Source: Lichenihabitans psoromatis
Lineage (GTDB): Bacteria > Pseudomonadota > Alphaproteobacteria > Rhizobiales > Beijerinckiaceae
DNA length: 64,000 bases
Assembly (NCBI RefSeq): GCF_004323635.1
Contig: NZ_CP036515.1
Span: 1,909,501-1,973,500, forward strand
Direction of reading: 5' to 3'
The notes beneath the pieces were generated by a model that was not told the DNA's origin, did not search any database, and saw only the letters and a list, made by a program, of their open reading frames with translations. Below, piece after piece: positions 18,984-29,451 of the stretch (its first letter is position 1; each line of letters opens with the position of its first letter). A program made the translations under genes and the position numbers.

Positions 18984-21900
18984 ACCGATGCTCATCAGGC
19001 TGGCATTGCCGCCCGCCGCCGCCGTGTTGGTGCTGATCGAGACTTCTTCGACCAGCCACTCCAGCGGGAATGTGTCGTTTTGATCGACGAGCATCGTCCG
19101 CGACACGGCATGGACCGGCACGATCGCACCGGATTTGTCGGCGATGCTGTGGTTGAGACGACGCAAGTCGTCGCTGTCGCCCTCGAAGAGTACGGCCGCC
19201 ACGTCGAGGCTCGCGATACTGTCCTTCGCCGCAGTGATCCGCCCGGCTAACGAGGGCGGCAGCGTTGCGAGAACATCCAGCACCGCAGCGGGTGCTGTGA
19301 CGACAGTCGCGTTGCCGGTCGCCAGGGCGGCCGAAACGGCCGCAAACAATCCGGCTTCCGTCTGGACATGCGCCAATAGGGTGCCGCGCGCCTTGAACCC
19401 ATAGATGTTCCGCTCGCCCACCGCCCCCGAGAGCTCGACGCGGGTCCCGAGCAGCGACCGCGCGATCGCCGTCGCGCAGCGATCCGCGTCGGCTTTGCGG
19501 CCGGTCTGAACGAGCCAGGCGTGAAGCGGCAGAGCCGGATTGCCGGCTCCCGTCTTTGGAGCGATCGGTGGCGCGGCCGGCACATCGGCCAGGAGGCGAC
19601 GCATGTAGAGAGGGCCGCCCGCCTTTGGGCCAGTGCCCGAAAGTCCATTGCCGCCGAAGGGCTGCACGCCCACCACGGCACCGATCAGGTTGCGATTGAT
19701 ATAGAGGTTGCCGGCGCCGATCCGGTCGGTCACGCGGGCGATCGTTTCGTCGATGCGGGTATGGAGCCCGAACGTCAGCCCGTAGCCGCTGGCGTTGATC
19801 CGGTCGATCAACTCGTCGAGATCCTCGCGACGGTAGCGCAACACATGCAAGACCGGCCCGAACACCTCGGGGCCGAGATCATCGATGCGACCGATCTCGA
19901 TCAGGGTCGGGGCCACGAAGGTGCCACGCGCGCAAGCCTCGCCGAGCGGCAGGGCGTCGATCATGAAGCCCTTCTGGCGCATCGCTTCGACATAAGACGT
20001 GATGCCGTCCCGCGCCTCGGCCGAGATTACAGGCCCGATATCTACCGCGAGGCGGTCCGGGTTGCCGACCTGCAGTTCAGCCATCGCGCCTTTCAGCATG
20101 GTCAGAACGCGGTCTGCAATGTCGTCCTGCAGGCAGAGCACCCGGAGGGCCGAGCACCGTTGTCCGGCTGAATCGAAAGCCGACAGGAGGACGTCGCCGA
20201 CGACCTGTTCGGCGAGGGCGGAGGAATCCACGATCAGGACATTCTGGCCGCCGGTCTCGGCCACGAGCGGGATCGAGCCCCCTGAAGTGCTCAACCGATC
20301 CGCCAATTGCTTTTGGATCAAGCGGGCCACGGCGGTCGAGCCGGTGAAGAGAACGCCAGCCGCCCGAGGGTCGGCCACGAGCGCCGCGCCGATGTCGCCA
20401 GCGCCGGGTAGCAGCTGGACCGTGCCGGCCGGAACACCGGCTTCGCGAAGGATCTCGATCGCGCGGGCGGCAATCAGCGGGGTTTCTTCGGCTGGTTTGG
20501 CCAGGACGGGGTTGCCGGCCGCGAGGGCTGCCGCAACCTGGCCGGTGAAAATCGCCAGCGGGAAGTTCCACGGGCTGATGCAGACGACCGGACCGAGCGG
20601 CCGATGGGTGTCGTTGGCGAAGCTCGTGGCGGCTTCTTGCCCATAGTAGCGCAGGAAATCGACAGCCTCGCGGATTTCCGCAATGGCGTTGGGCAGAGAT
20701 TTTCCGGCTTCGCGGACGATGTCGCCCATCAGGCTCGGCATCCGCGCTTCCATCAGGTCCGCGGCCTTGGCGAGGCAGGCGGCGCGATCGCTCGGCGGTG
20801 TCGCGGCCCAGATCGGCGCGAAGGCGGCCGCACCCTCAAAGGCTTGACCGACATCGGCCGGGGTCGCGTCGACCACATATCCGACGATGTCGCGACGGTC
20901 GGCGGGGTTCTGGACCGGACGACCCACCGAGCCCTGATCCTGTCGGTCCGCGCCGAGCATCGGCATGGCTCGCGACTGCGTTCCGGCCCCGGAGAGCAAA
21001 GCTGCTGAGAGCGACGCCAAGCGTTGCTCGTTCGAGAGGTCGAGGCCAGCGGAATTCGCCCGCGATCCGGCAAAAAGGTCGCGCGGCATCGCTATGCGCG
21101 GATGCGGCGCACCGACCTGCTCCATATCAGCCGCTTGTGCGACCGGATCGGCCACGAGGTCCTTCACCCGAACGTTGGCGTCCGCGATGCGGTTGACGAA
21201 GCTCGTATTGGCGCCGTTCTCGAGCAGACGCCGGACCAGATAGGCCAGCAACGTCTCATGGGTCCCGACCGGAGCGTAAATACGGCAGGGGCGGTTCAAC
21301 TTATCCTTGCCGACCACCTCGTCGTAGAGCGGCTCGCCCATGCCGTGCAGGCATTGGAATTCATATTGGCCGGCGTAGAAATTCTCGCCCGCCATCGCGT
21401 GAATGGTAGCCAAAGTCTGCGCGTTGTGGGTGGCGAACTGCGGGAAAACGGCATCGGGTGCGCGCAACAGCTTGCGGGCGCAGGCGAGATACGACACGTC
21501 CGTGTAGAGCTTCCGCGTATAGACCGGAAAGCCTTCGAGCCCGTCGACCTGGGCGCGTTTGATCTCGCTGTCCCAATAGGCGCCTTTCACGAGTCGGATC
21601 ATCAGCCGGTGTCGGCTTCGACGCGCGAGGTCGATGATGAAATCGAGCACGAACGGGGCGCGCTTCTGATAGGCCTGAACCACGAAACCGATGCCGTTCC
21701 ACCCATCGAGTTCAGGCGTGAAGCACAGGCTCTCCAGAAGGTCGAGCGACAGCTCCAGTCTGTCGGCTTCCTCGGCGTCGATGTTCAGGCCGATGTCGTA
21801 GTGGCGCGCCAGGATCGCCAAAGCCTTCAGCCGATCGAGCAACTCGCTCATGCTGCGCTCGCGCTGGGCACGAGAATAGCGCGGATGCAACGCCGATAGC

Positions 21901-22829
21901 TTGATCGAGATGCCGGGGCCTTCGTAGATGCCGCGTCGCGCCGCGGTCTTGCCGATCGCGTGAATGGCTTGTTCGTAGTCGCGATAGTAACGGTCGGCAT
22001 CGGCGGCCGTCGTGGCGGCTTCGCCCAACATATCATAGGAGTAGCGGAAGCCGCGCGCCTCGGCCTTGCGGCTGTTGGCGAGAGCCTCGGCGATGGTCTG
22101 CCCCGTGACGAACTGCTCACCCATCATCCGCATCGCCATATCGACGCCCTTGCGGATCAACGGCTCGCCGCCCTTGGCGATCAGCCGCGTCAACGCCGTC
22201 GACAAGCCGGTCTCGCTCGTCGTGGTGGTCAGGCGGCCGGTGACCACAAGCCCCCACGTCGCCGCATTGACGAAGAGCGAGGGGCTGCGCCCGACATGGG
22301 AATGCCAGTCGCCGATCGAAATCTTGTCCCGGATCAAGGCATCGCGTGTGCCGCGATCCGGGATACGGAGCAAAGCCTCGGCGAGGCACATCAGCGCCAC
22401 ACCCTCAAAGCTGGACAGCGAATATTCCTGCACCAGCCCTTCGACGCCGCCGCGTTGACCCTTGGCGCGCAGAACCTCGACCAGTTTCTTGGCGGTATTC
22501 TTCGCCTCTTCGACTTGGCTCTTGGGCAGCGTCGCATCCGCGATCAGCAGCGGCAGGCACTCGGGCTCGGGCACGCGATAGGCCGACGTGATCTTGGCCC
22601 GCAGCACGCTCTGCGGTTGCACCGATCGCGCAAAATCGAGGAACGGGCGAGGCGCAGAGCTTCCGGAGAGATCGGCCGGCGCGGACGCACCCTGGTCGTG
22701 ACGGTCGAGCGCCGTCAGGATCGACTGCTTGATCAAGCCGTGCGAGGTCCGACCCTGGGAGACGGCCGCATCTTTGATCCGCTCGCGCAAAGCCCCGTCG
22801 AGTTTCACGCCGATAGTAGTATTGGCCAT
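18981..22829 (-). CDS. putA: Trifunctional proline utilisation protein PutA (repressor, proline dehydrogenase, P5C dehydrogenase)
   Basis: PutA oxidises proline to glutamate in two steps and, in the trifunctional form, represses its own gene. The 1282-residue protein starts with a ribbon-helix-helix DNA-binding domain (TTIGVKLDGALRERIKDAAV, residues about 3-47). The FAD-dependent proline dehydrogenase barrel follows (KLSALHPRYSRAQRERS; RLVKGAYWDSEIKRAQVDG; GTHETLLAYLVRRLLENGA). The NAD-dependent P5C dehydrogenase comes next (SPWNFPLAIFTGQVAAALAA, FTGSTAVARLIQ, VAETGGQNVLIVDSS, catalytic Cys in SAGQRCSALRVL), and a C-terminal extension closes it. ATG 22829 begins right at the RHH domain; an upstream TTG would add 18 unrelated residues. 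Autoregulation is expected but no operator was identified in the short upstream spacer. Confidence 0.96.
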   Translation of the reverse strand: MANTTIGVKLDGALRERIKDAAVSQGRTSHGLIKQSILTALDRHDQGASAPADLSGSSAPRPFLDFARSVQPQSVLRAKITSAYRVPEPECLPLLIADATLPKSQVEEAKNTAKKLVEVLRAKGQRGGVEGLVQEYSLSSFEGVALMCLAEALLRIPDRGTRDALIRDKISIGDWHSHVGRSPSLFVNAATWGLVVTGRLTTTTSETGLSTALTRLIAKGGEPLIRKGVDMAMRMMGEQFVTGQTIAEALANSRKAEARGFRYSYDMLGEAATTAADADRYYRDYEQAIHAIGKTAARRGIYEGPGISIKLSALHPRYSRAQRERSMSELLDRLKALAILARHYDIGLNIDAEEADRLELSLDLLESLCFTPELDGWNGIGFVVQAYQKRAPFVLDFIIDLARRSRHRLMIRLVKGAYWDSEIKRAQVDGLEGFPVYTRKLYTDVSYLACARKLLRAPDAVFPQFATHNAQTLATIHAMAGENFYAGQYEFQCLHGMGEPLYDEVVGKDKLNRPCRIYAPVGTHETLLAYLVRRLLENGANTSFVNRIADANVRVKDLVADPVAQAADMEQVGAPHPRIAMPRDLFAGSRANSAGLDLSNEQRLASLSAALLSGAGTQSRAMPMLGADRQDQGSVGRPVQNPADRRDIVGYVVDATPADVGQAFEGAAAFAPIWAATPPSDRAACLAKAADLMEARMPSLMGDIVREAGKSLPNAIAEIREAVDFLRYYGQEAATSFANDTHRPLGPVVCISPWNFPLAIFTGQVAAALAAGNPVLAKPAEETPLIAARAIEILREAGVPAGTVQLLPGAGDIGAALVADPRAAGVLFTGSTAVARLIQKQLADRLSTSGGSIPLVAETGGQNVLIVDSSALAEQVVGDVLLSAFDSAGQRCSALRVLCLQDDIADRVLTMLKGAMAELQVGNPDRLAVDIGPVISAEARDGITSYVEAMRQKGFMIDALPLGEACARGTFVAPTLIEIGRIDDLGPEVFGPVLHVLRYRREDLDELIDRINASGYGLTFGLHTRIDETIARVTDRIGAGNLYINRNLIGAVVGVQPFGGNGLSGTGPKAGGPLYMRRLLADVPAAPPIAPKTGAGNPALPLHAWLVQTGRKADADRCATAIARSLLGTRVELSGAVGERNIYGFKARGTLLAHVQTEAGLFAAVSAALATGNATVVTAPAAVLDVLATLPPSLAGRITAAKDSIASLDVAAVLFEGDSDDLRRLNHSIADKSGAIVPVHAVSRTMLVDQNDTFPLEWLVEEVSISTNTAAAGGNASLMSIG

Positions 22830-22886
22830 GGTTTGGATGTCCGCGACTGCGCCGATATCCCGTTTTGTGTGAAGAAGGCGCAACCG

Positions 22887-24434
22887 TCAAGCGGCGGGGT
22901 GCAACCCGGATGTTTGACGGGTCCGAGGTCCGAGATCTGGCAGGTCGTCGGCGACGATTTCATCGACTGTGCAGACGCGATTGCGGCCCCTTTCCTTCGC
23001 GACGTAGAGAGCACGGTCCGCTTCCTCGACAAGCGATTTCAGGCTCGTCACTCCGGGGTGGCGCGTCGTGGCACAACCGATGCTGATCGTCAGCACGCCG
23101 GTGTCGGACGGCGCATGCGGAATATCGAGTGCGACGATCGACCGCCGCATCCGCTCGGCGAGGTGCCGCGCGCCGACACTGTCGGTTTCCGGCAGCACGA
23201 CCACGAATTCTTCACCGCCGTATCGCGCTACGATATCGGCGGGACGTCGGACGAGATGGCGAAACGCAAGTCCGACGGCCCGGAGGCATTCGTCGCCCGC
23301 AGGATGTCCATAGCGATCGTTGAATTGCTTGAACCAATCGACGTCTACCAGCAGCAACGAGAGGCTTGTGCCCTCACGGTTCGCCTTGGCCCATTCAAAC
23401 GCGATGACTTCGTCGAAGTAGCGACGGTTGTACAAGCCTGTCAGCCCGTCGCGCGTCGCCTGAAGCTGTAGCCCGTCGTTGGCCCGCGCCAAAACCTGGA
23501 ACAGACGGGTGATATCGTAAAGTTGCGAGCTCAGCACAGTCAGCGACGTGAAGAGGCTGCCGCATTTGGCGACATACCAGCCGAGAGCGAAACGGTCGGT
23601 CCCCTGCAGCGTCAGCCACAAGTCGAAACAGGCCGCCACCATGCCGACCGAGAGCCACAGGTCGGTGGTCGAGGCTCGCGCGTGGCGGAGGCAAAGCCCC
23701 AAGGATCCGATATTGATCAGCACGATCGAATAGGGCAGCAGGGTATAGGGCGCTGCAAAAAAGGTCCGCCCGTTCGGCACGACCGGCGGCAGAAGCGACA
23801 GACCATTGCAGGCCAGAAGCGTCATTGCGGTCACGACGGCACCGACCACCGCAATATAGGCCGAGATCGGCCAAGCTGGCCGGTTCCGCTTCGCCCGTAA
23901 CGCGTACCAGCCGATCGACACGACAAAGCCCAGATGCCAGAAGCACCACAGCCACACGGAACTGCCGCTCGATCCGATGATCGAGCCCGAGACGAAGCCG
24001 TCACGAAAACTGAGCAGCAGCGGCACGAAGATGACAGCGACGAATAGATAAGCGGTCGCAAGCCGGATCAGGTCGCCGTTCCGCTCGGCCACGCCTCGAT
24101 TATACAGCAGGGTCGCAAGGAGAAAATTCACCACCACCATGGCGGTGCCAAAAGCCGTCATATAGCCGGGGATGGGTTGAAGCGGCGTGTTGGCAAAGGG
24201 CGTCGCCACCGCGCTTGCAACAACCAAGCCCACCGAAACCACCAACGCGAAAGCGGTTTGCGATCGTCGTGGTAAACTGAGGAAGGATCGAGCGCTTGAG
24301 ATCTCGCTCCGCGCGGAGGCGCTGCGTGCGTAGAGATATCGCGTCGTGTCGTCAGCCTCCATCAGAATCCACCATCTGTGACACCGACGATCAGATTTGG
24401 ATCGAACGAGAACCGGTCGAATCGAGGCGGCCAT
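22887..24434 (-). CDS. Membrane diguanylate cyclase (MASE4-like sensor plus GGDEF)
   Basis: The 515-residue protein has about eight hydrophobic segments in residues 55-320, resembling MASE4-type membrane sensor regions, and a GGDEF domain (about 340-490). The active-site loop is GGEEF (RYGGEEFVVVLPE) and is complete. An RxxD inhibitory site (RPAD) lies exactly five residues before it, so product feedback is expected. It should make c-di-GMP at the inner membrane. ATG 24434 is chosen because a GAGG lies 5 nt upstream; ATG 24362 would shorten the N-terminus by 24 residues without losing a domain. It follows the CYTH-CHAD gene by 26 nt on the same strand. Confidence 0.9.
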   Translation of the reverse strand: MAASIRPVLVRSKSDRRCHRWWILMEADDTTRYLYARSASARSEISSARSFLSLPRRSQTAFALVVSVGLVVASAVATPFANTPLQPIPGYMTAFGTAMVVVNFLLATLLYNRGVAERNGDLIRLATAYLFVAVIFVPLLLSFRDGFVSGSIIGSSGSSVWLWCFWHLGFVVSIGWYALRAKRNRPAWPISAYIAVVGAVVTAMTLLACNGLSLLPPVVPNGRTFFAAPYTLLPYSIVLINIGSLGLCLRHARASTTDLWLSVGMVAACFDLWLTLQGTDRFALGWYVAKCGSLFTSLTVLSSQLYDITRLFQVLARANDGLQLQATRDGLTGLYNRRYFDEVIAFEWAKANREGTSLSLLLVDVDWFKQFNDRYGHPAGDECLRAVGLAFRHLVRRPADIVARYGGEEFVVVLPETDSVGARHLAERMRRSIVALDIPHAPSDTGVLTISIGCATTRHPGVTSLKSLVEEADRALYVAKERGRNRVCTVDEIVADDLPDLGPRTRQTSGLHPAA

Positions 24435-24460
24435 GATCGCCTCGCTTGTTTAAAGCCGGA

Positions 24461-26071
24461 TTAACGCGGTGTTAAGTCGGATCGAAACGGGTCGCTGTCT
24501 CGGATGATCTTGAACGCTGCCGTCGCTTTTTTGAGGACCATATCGGTATCGGGCGCCGCGCCGGACAAGACGCCCGCCGCGAACATGATCCGCGGACCGG
24601 CCGCATTGGCCGGGTCCCATCCAAGACATTCAGCATGGAGCAGATCGTGTTTGGCGTCATGGTCGTGCAGGAGACCGAGGCTGGCCTGCAACTCCTCCAA
24701 GCCACGTTGCAGGCCCTTGTAAGATTTCGATCCCTTGCCGACGCCGGTGACCTCCTCGAAGAACTCCAGCGCATACCGCAATTTCTTGGCGCGGATGCGG
24801 ATGAGGTGACGCTCATGCGGCGGAAGCTCACCGAGGCCGCGCCCCTTGCGGACCAGTGACCTCCAGCGGGACCGCAGACGCTGCCGGGCGAAGTCCGCCA
24901 GAGTCTCCTCCGGCGCGGAGGGATCGGCTGCGGCATGGTGCGTGATCCAAGCCCCGTCGGCGATCCAGGCGATCAGATCGGACAGCAAACGCCGCCAGCG
25001 CGGTGAGCGAAGACCCTCGGCGAGTGCCGCATGCGCGTTCCGTTGCTTCTGCCGCATGTGATCCGCGAGATCGCGGGCCCCGAGGATCGCGGGATCTTCT
25101 GCAGCCGGGTCGAAGATTTCGCTCTGGAAGACATCGCAGTCGCGCGCGACGCCGAGCAGATCGGACAGCCACTTCAGCTCGAGGCGCAACGGCTCGCGTT
25201 TGGCATCCTCGGTCCGGCTTTCGAAGAGCGTCATGGCAGCGCGAAGCCGCCGCAGCGCGACGCGGCCCCGATGCACCGCCTCGATATCGCCGCCGGGCGC
25301 GAAAGCCGCGAGATTGAGCAGCAGGTCATGCAGGCACGCCTCGAGCAAGGTCTGGACGGCCGCGACTTGCGTCATGTCGGCATCGAGCACGGGACGCGCC
25401 GCCTTGACGGGATGCCCCCAGGTCCTGTCGAGCAAGCGGAACCCCCGTTCCGACTTGCTAACGAGGCTGAGCGTCAACGCAACGTCGTGCACGAGATGCG
25501 ACGCAAGATCGAAAAGGTCGGTGGGGCGGCCCTGTTTGAGCTCGAGTTCGATTTCGCTGATCGGAATATGTCGCCCGTCGGCCTCGACCTCGCCGCGATC
25601 GATCGCGACTTCGATATCAGACTCGCCCCAGCGCAGCATTTTGGTGGTCCGCTCGACCGTCACGGTGAAGACCGGCGCGATCCTGTCCTTGAGATCCACC
25701 TCGTGCTTCAAAGCGCCGAGAGGCGTCTCCTGCAGCCGTTCGAGACTCGGGACGATATCGTCGGTCTCGAACTCCCACTCGCCACGATCGAGCGTCGATG
25801 CGCTGGTCTGCTTGACCGTCTCGACCTTGGCGCCGTTCTTATCCCGGATCCGAAGCGTCAGGCCATGACGGCGGAGCGTCTGATCGGGCGTATCGAAATA
25901 GGTCGAGACCAGTGTTGCCGATGTCGGGGCCGATCGACCCAGCGCAAAGGTCGGATGGGACGTCAACGCCGGCACGGCGTCGGGTGCGATCGAAAACTTC
26001 AGTTCGTACTCTCGTTCATCCGGCAAGAGTGGCCTCGTTCGATCAAGCCGGCGTCGAGACGACGCGGTCAT
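24461..26071 (-). CDS. CYTH-CHAD protein (inorganic triphosphatase domain plus polyphosphate-associated CHAD domain)
   Basis: The 536-residue protein has an N-terminal CYTH domain with the defining ExExK motif (EREYELKFSI, near residue 20) and alternating charged strands (LRIRDKNGAKVETVKQTS, ISEIELELKQGRP). From about residue 235 it has a helical CHAD domain (HRGRVALRRLRAAMTLFESR; RIRAKKLRYALEFFEEVTG) rich in conserved His and Arg. CYTH enzymes hydrolyse tripolyphosphate and CHAD domains bind polyphosphate granules, so a role in polyphosphate metabolism is likely. ATG 26071 is a cautious start; a TTG 72 nt upstream is in frame. It is followed by the diguanylate cyclase gene on the same strand. 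Confidence 0.9.
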   Translation of the reverse strand: MTASSRRRLDRTRPLLPDEREYELKFSIAPDAVPALTSHPTFALGRSAPTSATLVSTYFDTPDQTLRRHGLTLRIRDKNGAKVETVKQTSASTLDRGEWEFETDDIVPSLERLQETPLGALKHEVDLKDRIAPVFTVTVERTTKMLRWGESDIEVAIDRGEVEADGRHIPISEIELELKQGRPTDLFDLASHLVHDVALTLSLVSKSERGFRLLDRTWGHPVKAARPVLDADMTQVAAVQTLLEACLHDLLLNLAAFAPGGDIEAVHRGRVALRRLRAAMTLFESRTEDAKREPLRLELKWLSDLLGVARDCDVFQSEIFDPAAEDPAILGARDLADHMRQKQRNAHAALAEGLRSPRWRRLLSDLIAWIADGAWITHHAAADPSAPEETLADFARQRLRSRWRSLVRKGRGLGELPPHERHLIRIRAKKLRYALEFFEEVTGVGKGSKSYKGLQRGLEELQASLGLLHDHDAKHDLLHAECLGWDPANAAGPRIMFAAGVLSGAAPDTDMVLKKATAAFKIIRDSDPFRSDLTPR

Positions 26072-26196
26072 TCCGCAGGGGCATGCGGTCGGACGTGGCT
26101 TTCTGGTCGTCGGCCAGGATAGAAGCCCGGTCGTTTCGCGCAAGAGGCACGATCGAACGGGCGTCCGCGGTCAGACTTTGGCTCAGCCGCTGGTTC

Positions 26197-27864
26197 TCAG
26201 CCGAGGATGCCGGGCAGATCGAGGCCCTTCTCACGGGCGCAGTCGATGGCGCTCTCATAGCCCGCATCGGCGTGACGCATGACGCCGGTCGCCGGGTCGT
26301 TCCACAACACGCGCTCGATCCGCTTGGCGGCTTCGGCGGTCCCGTCCGCCACGATCACCATGCCGGCATGTTGCGAAAAGCCCATACCGACGCCGCCGCC
26401 ATGATGCAGCGACACCCAGGTCGCGCCGGAGGCGCAGTTCAGCAGGGCATTCAGCAGCGGCCAATCCGACACCGCATCCGACCCGTCGCGCATGGCTTCG
26501 GTTTCGCGGTTGGGGGAGGCGACCGAGCCGGAATCGAGGTGGTCGCGGCCGATCACGATCGGGGCTTTGAGTTCGCCGGACGCCACCATCTCGTTGAACG
26601 CGAGGCCGAGCTTGTGGCGATCGCCGAGACCGACCCAGCAGATGCGCGCCGGCAAGCCCTGAAACTTGATCCTGGCCCGTGCCATGTCGAGCCAGTTATG
26701 CAGATGGGTGTTGTCGGGAAGGATCTCCTTCACCTTGGCGTCGGTCTTATAGATATCCTCGGGGTCGCCCGACAGGGCGCACCAGCGGAACGGACCGATG
26801 CCGCGACAGAACAGCGGCCGGATATAAGCCGGAACGAAGCCCGGAAAATCGAACGCGTCGGCGACGCCATCCTCCAGCGCCATCTGCCGAATGTTGTTGC
26901 CATAGTCGACGGTCGGCACGCCCGCCTTATGGAAGTCCAGCATGGCCCGGACGTGGGTCGCCATCGAGTGTTTCGCCGCTTTGGTGACCTCGGCGGGGTT
27001 GCGCTCACGCGTGCTTTCCCACTGATCGAGCGTCCACCCTTTCGGCAGATAGCCGTTGACGGGGTCGTGGGCGGAGGTCTGGTCCGTCACGCAATCCGGG
27101 CGCACGCCGCGCCGGAAAAGTTCGGGGAACACATCGGCTGCATTGCCGAGTAGCGCGACCGAGATCGCCGTCTTGTCGGCCTTCGCTTTGTCGATGATCG
27201 CGAGCGCGTCGTCGAGATCCTTCGCCTGCACGTCGACATAACCGGTGCGAAGCCGGAACTCGATGCTGCTCTGGCGGCATTCCACCGCGAGGCAGGAGGC
27301 GCCCGCCATGGTCGCGGCGAGCGGCTGTGCGCCGCCCATGCCGCCGAGGCCGGCGGTCAGGATCCAGCGTCCCGCGAGATCGCCGCCGTAATGCTGCCGG
27401 CCCATCTCGACGAAAGTCTCGTAGGTGCCTTGAACGATTCCCTGCGTGCCGATGTAGATCCACGAGCCGGCCGTCATCTGGCCGTACATCATGAGGCCCT
27501 TGCGATCGAGGGCGTTGAAATGGTCCCACGTGGCCCAATGCGGCACCAGGTTCGAATTGGCGATCAGTACGCGCGGCGCATCCGCATGGGTGCGAAACAC
27601 CCCGACCGGCTTGCCGGATTGGACCAACAGGGTCTGGTCGGCCTCCAACGTGGTCAGAGCCGCCACGATCCCGTCGAAACTCTCCCAGTCGCGCGCCGCC
27701 CGGCCAATGCCGCCATAGACCACGAGCTCGCCGGGCCGCTCCGCGACATCCGGATCGAGGTTGTTCATCAGCATCCGCAGCGGCGCTTCGGTCAGCCAAC
27801 TTTTCGCCGTCAGGGTCGTGCCGTGGGGCGAGCGGATCGTGCGGGCATTGTCGATGCGGGTCAT
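26197..27864 (-). CDS. hutU: Urocanate hydratase
   Basis: HutU converts urocanate to imidazolonepropionate using tightly bound NAD+ as electrophile, the second step of histidine degradation. The 555-residue length is standard. Recognisable blocks are [20 protein letters not shown] near the N-terminus, [20 protein letters not shown], the NAD-binding [20 protein letters not shown], and the C-terminal [19 protein letters not shown]. It is the third gene of the hutI-hutH-hutU operon, 54 nt after hutH. Confidence 0.97.
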   Translation of the reverse strand: MTRIDNARTIRSPHGTTLTAKSWLTEAPLRMLMNNLDPDVAERPGELVVYGGIGRAARDWESFDGIVAALTTLEADQTLLVQSGKPVGVFRTHADAPRVLIANSNLVPHWATWDHFNALDRKGLMMYGQMTAGSWIYIGTQGIVQGTYETFVEMGRQHYGGDLAGRWILTAGLGGMGGAQPLAATMAGASCLAVECRQSSIEFRLRTGYVDVQAKDLDDALAIIDKAKADKTAISVALLGNAADVFPELFRRGVRPDCVTDQTSAHDPVNGYLPKGWTLDQWESTRERNPAEVTKAAKHSMATHVRAMLDFHKAGVPTVDYGNNIRQMALEDGVADAFDFPGFVPAYIRPLFCRGIGPFRWCALSGDPEDIYKTDAKVKEILPDNTHLHNWLDMARARIKFQGLPARICWVGLGDRHKLGLAFNEMVASGELKAPIVIGRDHLDSGSVASPNRETEAMRDGSDAVSDWPLLNALLNCASGATWVSLHHGGGVGMGFSQHAGMVIVADGTAEAAKRIERVLWNDPATGVMRHADAGYESAIDCAREKGLDLPGILG

Positions 27865-27918
27865 GGTGGACCTTTGTGGCGAACGGGAAGGGCGTCTCTC
27901 AGTCTAGGCGGGTTCGGT

Positions 27919-29451
27919 TCAGTCGGCGAGATCGGGCAGCGCGATCGAGGCGGCTGTCGCGACCGCACCGCTACGCACCAGCGCGATCGCCTTTTCCATG
28001 TCTGGATGGATATGCCGGTCGTCGTCGAGCCGAGGCACCTCGGCCCGCAGCAGCGCCCGCACCGCGTCCAGCCCGGCGCTCGAGGCGAGCGGCGCGTGGA
28101 AATCGCAGCCTTGCGCGGCAGCCAGAAGTTCGATGCCGATCACGGCGGTGGCATTCTCGACCATCGGGATCAGCCGTCGCGCGCCATGCGCCGCCATTGA
28201 AACGTGATCCTCCTGATTGGCCGAGGTCGGGATGCTGTCGACGCTGGCCGGATAGGCGCGTTGCTTGTTCTCCGACACGAGCGCGGCGGCCGTGACCTGC
28301 GGGATCATGAACCCCGAATTGAGGCCGGGTTTCGGGGTCAGGAAGGCCGGGAGCCCCGACAACGCGGGGTCCACCAGCATGGCGATCCGGCGCTCGGCGA
28401 GCGAGCCGATCTCGCAGACCGCGAGCGCGATCATGTCGGCCGCGAAAGCCACCGGCTCCGCGTGGAAATTCCCCCCGGACAAAGCCTCGTCAGTGTCCGG
28501 GAAGATCAGCGGATTGTCGGACACGCCATTGGCCTCGGTCAGCAGCAGGGCGGTGGCCTGACGCAGCACGTCGAGGCACGCGCCCATCACCTGGGGCTGG
28601 CAGCGTAGGCAATAGGGGTCCTGCACGCGCTCGTCGCCGACGAGATGCGACTGGCGGATGGCGCTGCCGGCCATCAGGGCGCGGAGGGCGTCAGCGGTTT
28701 CGATCTGTCCGCGATGTTTTCGCAAAGCGTGGATGCGCGGATCGAACGGCGCGTCGGAGCCCTTGGCGGCGTCGGTCGACAAGGCGCCCGTCACCAGAGC
28801 GGAGCGAAACAGGATTTCGGCCTCGAACAAGGCCGCAAGCGCGTTGGCGGTCGAAAACTGGGTGCCGTTGAGAAGCGCGAGCCCCTCCTTGGCGCCGAGC
28901 GTCACCGGCCGGAGTCCAGCTTGGTCCAGCGCCTCGGTCGCGGGCAAGCGGCCTTTCGGGGTGAAAGCCTCGCCGACCCCGATCATGACGGCCGTCAAAT
29001 GGGCCAGAGGCGCGAGATCGCCCGACGCACCGACCGAGCCTTGGGCTGGAACGACCGGAATGACGTCGCGCGCCAGCATGGCCGCGAGGAGATCGAGCGT
29101 CGCGGGCTGGACGCCCGATGCGCCCTGCGCCAAGCTCGCGAGCTTAAGGGCCATCATCAAACGCGCGATCAACACCGGCATGGGCTCGCCGACGCCCGCC
29201 GCATGCGACAGCACGATGTTGCGCTGGAGCGTCGCGAGATCGGCCGCGTCGATGCGGACGCTGGCGAGCTTTCCAAAACCCGTGTTGATGCCATAGACCG
29301 GCTCGCCCTTGGCGACGATCCGAGCCACCGATGCGGCGCTGGCCTCGACGGCGGCCCGGCAAGCCGGATCGAGCGTCGGCACCGCGCCCCGATAGATGGC
29401 GCGCCAATCCGCAAGGCTCGCGGCGCCGGGTTTGAAAGTGATGCTGGTCAT
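27919..29451 (-). CDS. hutH: Histidine ammonia-lyase
   Basis: HutH removes ammonia from L-histidine to give urocanate, the entry step of the pathway. The 510-residue protein contains the ASG tripeptide that cyclises to the MIO electrophile ([16 protein letters not shown], about residue 140). It also has the family's [36 protein letters not shown] and [13 protein letters not shown] blocks. Its ATG overlaps the hutI stop by 4 nt (ATGA), so translation is coupled; a longer in-frame reading upstream lies inside hutI and is rejected. Confidence 0.97.
   Translation of the reverse strand: MTSITFKPGAASLADWRAIYRGAVPTLDPACRAAVEASAASVARIVAKGEPVYGINTGFGKLASVRIDAADLATLQRNIVLSHAAGVGEPMPVLIARLMMALKLASLAQGASGVQPATLDLLAAMLARDVIPVVPAQGSVGASGDLAPLAHLTAVMIGVGEAFTPKGRLPATEALDQAGLRPVTLGAKEGLALLNGTQFSTANALAALFEAEILFRSALVTGALSTDAAKGSDAPFDPRIHALRKHRGQIETADALRALMAGSAIRQSHLVGDERVQDPYCLRCQPQVMGACLDVLRQATALLLTEANGVSDNPLIFPDTDEALSGGNFHAEPVAFAADMIALAVCEIGSLAERRIAMLVDPALSGLPAFLTPKPGLNSGFMIPQVTAAALVSENKQRAYPASVDSIPTSANQEDHVSMAAHGARRLIPMVENATAVIGIELLAAAQGCDFHAPLASSAGLDAVRALLRAEVPRLDDDRHIHPDMEKAIALVRSGAVATAASIALPDLAD

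Noticed and set aside
21960..23471. 503-residue plus-strand frame
   Set aside because: Runs across the opposite strand of both putA and the diguanylate cyclase, which have clear domains; no protein-like motifs.
25031..26122. 363-residue plus-strand frame
   Set aside because: Complement of the CYTH-CHAD gene; lacks any family signature.
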